This document shows positions 57,076 through 64,000 of a DNA stretch of 64,000 nt, piece by piece (within the stretch, counting starts at the first letter, position 1; every line of letters starts with the position of its first letter). The notes beneath the pieces are model-generated. The model ran no database searches, had not been told where the DNA came from, and worked only from the letters and a program-made list of their open reading frames with translations. The position numbers and the translations under genes were made by a program. The stretch lies in the NCBI GenBank assembly GCA_022495995.1, contig JAFEMH010002568.1, positions 186,001 through 250,000 of the forward strand, given 5' to 3'. This DNA is from Adenophora triphylla var. japonica (taxonomy: Eukaryota; Streptophyta; Magnoliopsida; Asterales; Campanulaceae).

Positions 57076-57975
57076 TCACGCGAAGTACTTCTTGAGCTTG
57101 TCCATGTTGACCGGCTTCGGTAGTTGATCTCCGTCTAAGTCCACCAGCTGAAGGGCTCCCCCAGAGAATATCTTCTTCACAATGTAGGGTCCTATCCATC
57201 TTGGTCCCCACTTGCCTAGAGGGTTGAAAGGTCCAGGACGGTGCTCGCGGAGAACCAGGTCACCTACTCTGATGTTCCTTGTCTTGACCTTTTTGTTGAA
57301 AGCTCTTGCCATTCTTCTTTGGTAAGCTTGAGTGTGTTCGGCTGCTTTCAACCTTCTTTCGTCCAACAGGGCCAAATCTTCGTATCTGCTTCCAGTCGAC
57401 TTCGTTCACTTGGTTTTCTAGGAGAACCCGTAGTGATGGTATTTCCAATTCTATCGGTAAGACAGCCTCCATTCGGAATGTGAGGGCATAGGGAGTCTCT
57501 CCTGTAGCTATTCGGACTGAAGTGCGGTATCCCCACAGTGCGAATGGTAACTTGTCGGGCCAGTCTTTTCCAGTGACTGCCATTTTTCTGATGATAGTCT
57601 CGATTGTTTTGTTCGCGGCTTCAACTGCTCCGTTCGTTTGAGGCCTGTAAGGAGACGACTTGTGCCTCGTGATTTTGTATTCGATTAGGAGGCGATCAGT
57701 TTCCTTCTCGAAGTGGGACCCATTATCGGATATCATCTCTTGCGGAACTCCATACCGGCAGATGATGTTGTGCTTGATGAATTCTGCAACCTTTTTGGAA
57801 TTCAGAACTTTGTAGGAGGCGGCCTCAACCCATTTAGTGAAATAGTCGATGGCTACTAGGATGAAGCAATGTCCGTTGACTCCTACGGGTGTGACCTTTC
57901 CAATCACGTCTATCCCCCACGTAGAGAATGGCCAAGGAGAAATCATAGGGTACAGCAAGGAAGGCAGTGCGTGCT
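57076..57975 (-). pseudogene. Integrase of element B, catalytic core and C terminus
   Basis: Minus strand. The core has the complete triad: GIDVIGKV (Asp near 57,914), ISDNGSHF (Asp near 57,726) and VEAANKTI (Glu near 57,620), with about 35 residues between the last two. YRPQTNGAVEAAN and WGYRTSVRIATGETP are strong Tat-type integrase marks. A one-base frameshift near 57,370-57,385 separates the core from the C-terminal part (LALLDERRLKAAEHT to KPVNMDKLKKYFA, stop at 57,076). Upstream the gene is cut at 57,975 by the LTR of element C, so the zinc-binding domain is outside. No chromodomain. Confidence 0.9.
57971..57975. repeat. Expected target duplication of element C (GTGCT), left copy
   Basis: Five bases next to the LTR start. 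The partner copy should lie beyond the right edge of the window. Confidence 0.4.
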
Positions 57976-59674
57976 TGTGATGTACCCGATTTTTTTTTTT
58001 GAAAATCAAACGGAGTCGCCACGCCATTTTTGTTTTAAGGGCCAAAACTTTGAAAAAAGCCCGAGATCAGAGATTTAGGTTCGGAGGTCACGTTACGTGC
58101 CGGGAAGGACGTTAGTGTGCACCCGGAACGCCTCGTAAAAACGAGTCTTCCAAACATTCAAAATCCTTTGTTGTGTGTGTGTGGGTGTGTGTGTTGGCCA
58201 AAATAAGTTGAAACTGAGGTAAGTAAAAATTGGGAGCTCTTTTTAAGGCTTTAAACTGATCTCATGATTTTTTGGGTGATTTTTGGGTTGAGATTTGGCA
58301 CTCAAAAGATTTTCGGAAGTTGAAAACCATTTCTGCCAGAATGAAAAAGGCAGTTGACCCTTGACTTTGAAATGGACTTTAGGGCTTGAAAACTCCAGAA
58401 TATGGGAAAAGTCCGGGAATGAAAAATGTTCAAAACACCTTAAAAAAGGTTTCTGTTAAAGAACTTTTCATTTTGGAGATGATTTGAGGGGTCAAAACCT
58501 TCTGGAAATCTCAGATCTGAAATCTGGATTTCCAGAAGCTGATGAACTGGCCTCTAAAAGAAAAATTGAAAAGAGGAGTTTTACTCACGCAAAAAATAAA
58601 TTAAAAATATTTCTGGAAATCTCTAGATGTTGGCTACAAAAAGTGTTTTGTAGTCAACATCCAATTCCAAGTTTTACTGGGTCCAAAAAATAGGAAAATG
58701 GACTGAGGTCTCAGAACAATGCTACTGGACAGCAAGATGTTATTGAGGGAAAATGTGATTTTTGGGGGATTTGCATCTATGTTCACCCCATTTTCATCCC
58801 TAGACTTGATACCACTACTTTTTGTTAAGTGGTTATCATATTCAAGTCATCCTTGGGGAATTTATGGGGTTGAAACATGTCCTTTGCAAAGGGAAAGGGG
58901 ATGTTTTGTAGAAATGAAATTTAAGAGAAAAATCAACTAGAGATCTAAAATGTGGACCATTTGAGATGGTCATTCATGAAGATGAACTTCAAGATGACCA
59001 TCTTGGGTCAAAACTTAAGTTAAAATAGACATCAAAAAGACCCAAGTAAGAAGAACAAGATGAACAAGAAGTTAAAAGAGAATTTTAGGGTTTTGAGAAG
59101 GAGGGCTTTACCAATGGTGACACCCTATCTTCCTAGGCTTGGAATTTGACTTGAGGAGTATCAAGATTTGGTGTTTGGCTTGAGGAGTATCAAGGTTTGG
59201 TGTGTTTGGTATTTGATTGGGAAAGATTCAAGAGAAAATGGTGACAATCTAAGGATTCCCACTGTTTTCTCTCTATATTTCGCCAGAACTTCGTTGCTGT
59301 GAGTAAGTTGTGTTGTGTAAACTGAGAGAGGAGGGTTCAATTTATAACCCCCTGTGAGAGTCAAACATATCCGCGCGGACAAGGTTGGTCGCGTGCACTG
59401 TTCATTAATTACAGCTTCAGGCTTTGGACAGGAAGAATAATCTTTTCAAAATTCAAATTAATCAGCCAGTTTTTGTTCCAGCCATTTCTATTTAGGGTTT
59501 TTCTTATTTCTTTTGCTTTTTTGATTCCTTTTCTTGGTTTATCTTTTTTTGGCAATCCCTAATCTACCCTTACTTGGTTAGAAATGTTAGGAATGTTAGG
59601 AATTGTTAGAAATGTTATAACTTTCGTTAATTTTCTAACGAAAATGCTAACAAGCTCAAATTGGAGCACTTACA
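57976..59674 (-). repeat. 3' LTR of element C
   Basis: 1,699 bp; plus-strand ends TGTGATGTACCC and GAGCACTTACA. Collinear in reverse with 21,648-23,415 and with the solo LTR at 42,378. TG microsatellite at 58,172. Confidence 0.88.
59338..59381 (-). promoter_or_regulatory. LTR C promoter: palindrome and TATA box
   Basis: TATCCGCGCGGACA (59,368-59,381; one arm mismatched) with minus-strand TTATAAATTG near 59,337-59,346, about 22 bp downstream. Confidence 0.7.
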
Positions 59675-59692
59675 GTAGCCCCTCGGCGACGG
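59675..59692 (-). other. Polypurine tract region of element C
   Basis: Minus strand CCGTCGCCGAGGGGCTAC, identical to the tract of A. Confidence 0.75.
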
Positions 59693-59782
59693 CGCTTTCG
59701 AAGGAAGCGGGGTCGTCGATAAGAGTAAGGCTCCATATTTGGCAGGATGATCAAGTGATCGAGTGGCTGAACCTATTTAATA

Positions 59783-59828
59783 GGCTACCTACGTATCCTT
59801 AAAAGGAATCAAGCCAGTCGTAGTTCGG
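59783..59828 (-). other. Hairpin module, type 1 (C)
   Basis: Minus strand GAACTACG ... GGCTTGATTCCTTTTAAGG, then ATACGTAGGTAGCC. Inner stem TCCTT/AAGGA. Confidence 0.68.
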
Positions 59829-59869
59829 GTCTTTCGACTATCTTTAGTCGTCGACCCTACTGCTTTAGG

Positions 59870-61065
59870 AAGGTCGCCCTAAGATTTGACTATTTTTGGG
59901 AAGTCACTCTATGGTCTGACTATTTTGGGGAAGTCACCCTATGGTTTGACTATTTTGGGGAAGTCACCCTGTGATCTGACTGTTTTGGGGAAGTCACCCT
60001 AAGGTTTTGACTGTTTTGGGGAAGTCGCCCTAAGGTTTTGACTATTTTCGGGAAGTCACCCTAAGGTTTTGACTATTTTGGGGAAGTCGCCCTATGATTT
60101 GACTATTTTGGGGAAGTCGCCCTAAGGTTTTGACTATTTTCGGGAAGTCACCCTAAGGTTTTGACTGTTTTGGGGAAGTCGCCCTATGGTTTGACTATTT
60201 TGGGGAAGTCACCCTGAGGTTTTGACTATTTTCGGGAAGTCACCCTAAGGTTTTGACTGTTTTGGGGAAGTCGCCCTAAGGTTTTGACTATTTTCGGGAA
60301 GTCACCCGTGATCGACTATTTGGGAAGTCACCCTAAGGTTTGACTGTTTTGGGAAGTCGCCCTAAGGTTTTGACTATTTTCGGGAAGTCACCCTAAGGTT
60401 TGACTATTTTGGGGAAGTCGCCCTATGGTTTGACTATTTTGGGGAAGTCGCCACTAAGGTTTTGACTATTTTCGGAAGTCACCCTAAGGTTTTGGCTGTT
60501 TTGGGGGAAGTCGCCCTATGGTTTGACTATTTTGGGGAAGTCACCCTGAGGTTTTGACTATTTTCGGGAAGTCACCCTAAGGTTTTGACTGTTTTGGGGA
60601 AGTCGCCCTAAGGTTTTGACTATTTTCGGGAAGTCACCCTAAGGTTTTGACTGTTTTGGGGAAGTCGCCCTAAGGTTTTGACTGTTTTCGGGAAGTCACC
60701 CTAAGGTTTTGACTGTTTTGGGGAAGTCGCCCTAAGGTTTTGACTGTTTTGGGGAAGTCACCCTGTGATCTGACTGTTTTGGGGAAGTCACCCTAAGGTT
60801 TTGACTGTTTTGGGGAAGTCGCCCTAAGGTTTTGACTATTTTCGGGAAGTCACCCTAAGGTTTTGACTGTTTTGGGGAAGTCGCCCTAAGGTTTTGACTG
60901 TTTTGGGGAAGTCGCCCTAAGATCTGACTATTTTGGGAAGTCGCCCTATGGTTAGACTATTTTGGGGAAGTCGCCCTATGGTTTGACTATTTTTGGGAAG
61001 TCGCCCTGTAATCTGACTGTTTTTGGGAAGTCACCCTAAGGTTTTGACTGTTTTGGGGAAGTCTC
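59870..61065. repeat. 33-34-bp tandem repeat array, about 35 copies
   Basis: GGGGAAGTCGCCCTAAGG, TTTTGACTATTTT units alternating between GTCGCCC and GTCACCC versions, so a higher-order period of about 67 bp is visible over long parts. Confidence 0.92.
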
Positions 61066-61337
61066 CCTAAGATTTGATGATAATGTTCTTTTAGAAAAGT
61101 AGTTGACTAAGATATGCTTTCATACTGTCTTTGTGCTTACCCGTAGCCGCCGGAAGGACCGAGGCTTCGGTGATGTTGATGAAGAGTTGTTAGGTTGCCG
61201 TTCGTGGGACGGTTTCTGCCGACGATTTGCTGTCTTTGGAGGCATTTTGACCTGAAGGAGGAGTCTGGTTGAGTCTGTATCTTGCTGGTGATCGTTAACC
61301 TTGTAGAGTTTGTTGAGCTTGTCTTCACATTGGGACT

Positions 61338-61642
61338 TTTTGCTTTTGAGAATTTGGTGTCTCTGACCGCATTGTATTTGAGAATTTGGCGTCTCTGACC
61401 GATTTGTATTTGAGAACTTGGCGTCTCGACCGATTTGTATTTTGAGAACTTGGCATCTCGGACCGAATTGTATTTTGAGAACTTGGCATCTCGACCGAAT
61501 TGTATTTGAGAACTTGGCGTCTCGACCGTATTTGAGAACTTGGCGTCTCGACCGATTTGTATTTGAGAACTTGGCGTCTGTATTTGAGAACTTGGCGTCT
61601 CGACCGATTTGTATTTTGAGAACTTGGCGTCTCGACCGAGCA
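61338..61642. repeat. Tandem repeat, about 32 bp, nine copies
   Basis: Units TTTGTATTTGAGAACTTGG with CGTCTCGACCGA. Confidence 0.88.
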
Positions 61643-61659
61643 GAGTGTAGACCTTTGGA

Positions 61660-61810
61660 GGTGGTCTTCATTGGGGCTGTTTTCATCCATTTGTGGACAT
61701 TGGAGGTCGTCTTTAGCAAGTTGCGACGCCGGAGCTTGTCTTTGCCAAGCTGTAGATGCCGGAGGCCTGTCTTCATCCATTTGTGGACATTGGAGGTCGT
61801 CTTTGGTGAA
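61660..61810. repeat. Short repeat, about 40-60 bp, three copies
   Basis: Units TTCATCCATTTGTGGACATT with GGAGGTCGTCTTTG. Confidence 0.75.
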
Positions 61811-63195
61811 GATCATCCTTGTCGAAAAGGGGGATTTGATTTCACGTTTGAATTCCTGCATTCGTTAGTGAAGAGGAAGATGCATATATGACATTCATGA
61901 TGACAGATGCATGCATGGAACCAAAAATGATTATGGGATGATGCATTTACTTGCTTTCGAAGATGCATTTAGCCTAAGCTTCTGACAGGAAAATTATGAT
62001 TTATGATCTTCGATGATTTAGGATTATTCCTATTGACTCAAGTTTTGTGCATGCTACATGAGCCCTTGGGAGATTTTTAGTGGGGATGCATGGGTATGGA
62101 GACTGCTTGGAACAGATTTTGATCAAGTGGGGGATGAGAACCCTTGATCGCGATTTAAACAAATGGCGGTTGTTGGTGAGGTTTTGTCGGCAATATCACA
62201 TGGACCTCAATCTTGATGAGATTGGATTCGGATCCGGGTCTTGATTGAAACTTTCCCTATCGTTCTTGGTCATTTGAAGCCGTCTTTGACGGACTTTAGG
62301 GCCAACGTTGATACGAGTGAAGCTTCTTTCATTTGGATGAGGCTGTGACCTTGGCGAAACCTTGTCAGGAGGATGATTTGATGGAATTGCTAATGCGGGA
62401 GAAACCACGATCTTGAATTCCGATGCTACGGGAAAGGCTGCCATGTACCAAGTTCAAGCTGAAATTCTTTCTTGCGACTTGATAAAATTCGGGTCCAAAA
62501 GACCATCTTGACAAAGCCCGGATCCTGAGTAGGCAAAGTCCAGATTTTGAAGAAGCGATTTGGCGAGTCTATCTCGTGGTGAAGAACCCAACGTGGACCC
62601 AAAGATGACTATATAAGCCCCGGCTTGAAGAGGCTGCTACAGGAGAACACAGGAGAACCGCTTAGCAAGCCCCGGCATGAAGAAATTCAGAGTAGTCTTA
62701 CGGAGGGGAACCCATCTTTTCGAGACCTTAGTCAACCGATTCTTGGACAAGACTCGTAAATGTTTACGTGCGGGGGCATATCTTTTGAAAGATGGGAATA
62801 TCTCCCGAATTTGTGTATGACACTCTCGCTTTTGGTTTGACTCTTTTGAGAGAGTATAAGCATCACAAGGTGTGGAAAAGTGTATGGAAGCCCCTGCATG
62901 ACGAAGACAAGATGTTTGGCTCTATTTCCCTATGATGGAGAGAGAAGACTTGTCGAGACACTTGAAAACTTGTCTTATTCATGATGATCACAAGGCTGCT
63001 TAAAACCCTTTGTTAATGTTCGGGTTATTCAATCCCTAAATCGATATGAACAAATATTTTGATTAATCACAAGGAGAAAACCAAGCGATATCGAAAATCA
63101 AGCTTGGAAGGGCGGAAAGTGTATAGGGACGATCCTTGATGAGACCGGATTTTTTTTTTTGAGATTTGTTTGTGATTTCGGCCAGGACCAATTAT
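61811..63195 (-). other. Long non-coding region of element C
   Basis: No gene recognised on either strand. 62,460-62,700 has scattered AAGCCCCGG-type repeats; 62,750-63,180 matches 48,960-49,540 in fragment E. Confidence 0.6.
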
Positions 63196-63245
63196 GGTTG
63201 CCTACGTTCCCTCCATTATGAAGAGCTCGGGTCGCCGTAGTTCGG
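63196..63245 (-). other. Hairpin module, type 2 (C)
   Basis: Plus strand GGTTGCCTACGTTCC, CTCCATTATGAAGAG, then CGCCGTAGTTCGGG. Confidence 0.6.
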
Positions 63246-63626
63246 GCCTATCCCGAATGAAAAGAGAATGAATGTTGAAATTCGAGGGTCCGAGGACCTT
63301 TGGGGATTTTGAGGATTTGGAGGATTGAATAACATATCCCCTTAGAGTGTCCATGAAAGACACGGATGCGAAGCTTGATGGGACATCCACGGCAAGTGTT
63401 TGTGAGGAGAAATGAAATATGCTCACATGAAGGGAAGGGTTGAATTTGCACAATCTTTGATTGGTAATTTTGAACCAAAATGGATTAGATTCCAATTTAA
63501 GCAAGCAATGAAGCATTAATTTGATCCCGACATCGAGGATATTAGAATGAAAGCGCTATCCGGTAGGAGGGCTGTAGTTGGGTTTCCGGCTTCGATCGGC
63601 TATCGGGTGATTTGGGAGATTATGAC

Positions 63627-63813
63627 CTCTTGAGATGAGAGGTCGGCTAGGCCTTTGCGGCGAACCTCTAAAGATGAGAGGTTGGCTCGCGGGGATGTGT
63701 TTGGGAAATCTATGGCGAGGAAGATTGATTGCCTCCAAGAATGAGAGGTCGGATTTTGACTTGGCCAAGGGCAAGGGTAATGGTGATGGGAGTATCCTCT
63801 AAAATTGAGAGGA
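63627..63813. repeat. Four short inverted repeats CCTCT...AGAGG
   Basis: At 63,627, 63,667, 63,732 and 63,797, of the form CCTCTAAAGATGAGAGG. Spacing is 40, 65 and 65 bp. Confidence 0.65.
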
Positions 63814-64000
63814 TGGCTTGGGATTGGTTTAAGGTAATGATAAGAGGAAGTCAGAGCGGCGACAACTTTTGCGATCTTGCGAGAATTCAAGCTCCTTTTT
63901 GATCATTGGAGAGCTTCTTGAGATGTCGGGGACTTTTGAGTTCTTGTTTTTTTTTTTGTTTTTGGAAGGCTTCTGAGGAGCTTGGAATTATATCCGAGAT
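63814..64000. other. End of window, no feature
   Basis: Non-coding sequence of element C with a T-run near 63,947-63,957. Confidence 0.5.

Larger units (their letters stand above)
50195..57975 (-). mobile_element. Tat/Ogre-like element B, 3' part
   Basis: Minus-strand LTR, polypurine tract, type 1 hairpin, repeats, antisense PMD and DUF7745-like genes on the plus strand, type 2 hairpin, and integrase. The left border CTAGG|TGTAG sits in fragment E. The remainder (RT, protease, gag, 5' LTR) lies beyond element C, outside the window. Confidence 0.85.
57976..64000 (-). mobile_element. Tat/Ogre-like element C, 3' part (same family as A)
   Basis: LTR, polypurine tract, type 1 hairpin, three repeat arrays, a long non-coding part and a type 2 hairpin, in that order, running off the right edge. 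No PMD or DUF7745-like gene between the hairpins. Confidence 0.82.

Overview
The window is repeat-dense nuclear DNA of a flowering plant. It has intron-containing transposon genes, a CACTA transposon, an L1-type LINE, Arabidopsis-type telomeric heptamers (CCCTAAA), and several large Ty3/gypsy elements of the Tat/Ogre and Athila kinds. I found no host gene. The species cannot be named from this sequence.

Layout, left to right. 1-23,415: Tat/Ogre-like element A (+ strand, 5' LTR outside the window). It has a decayed gag and protease, a large deletion of RT/RNase H, and an integrase remnant split by a young Athila-like gag-pro element (6,325-13,503, target duplication GAGCC). Downstream A carries two antisense, spliced accessory genes (DUF7745-like 14,058-15,557; plant mobile domain, PMD, 16,089-19,016), long tandem repeats, and its 3' LTR. 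23,416-24,319: fragment of another LTR (F). 24,320-29,070: defective CACTA transposon (- strand, DUF4216). 29,071-36,108: telomere-like arrays, invaded by a degenerate LINE (29,254-34,958). 36,109-41,100: second CACTA copy and a second telomere-like array. 41,101-47,690: element D (- strand), whose LTR contains a solo LTR with target duplication AGAGG. 47,691-50,194: fragment E. 50,195-57,975: element B (- strand), with the best-preserved PMD (52,294-54,565) and DUF7745-like (55,077-56,602) genes plus integrase. 57,976-64,000: element C (- strand), inserted in B's integrase and running off the right edge.

The most interesting signal is regulatory. Each Tat-like family carries its own CpG-rich palindrome in the LTR promoter, and the same family-specific palindrome lies at the promoters of that element's antisense PMD and DUF7745-like genes: TATCCGCGCGGATA in A, TATCTCGCGCGAGATA in B, and TATGTC-N4-GACATA in D. 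The C LTR, the solo LTR, the F LTR and the Athila LTR carry palindromes of the same style. This looks like a family-specific operator linking the element promoter to its accessory genes. The proposed binding protein is inference.

A second signal is a short hairpin module (outer stem CTACG/CGTAG, varying inner stem) that occurs at least eleven times, always in the sense orientation of the host element. One subtype lies near the end of integrase and the other near the polypurine tract, so together they bracket the accessory cassette.
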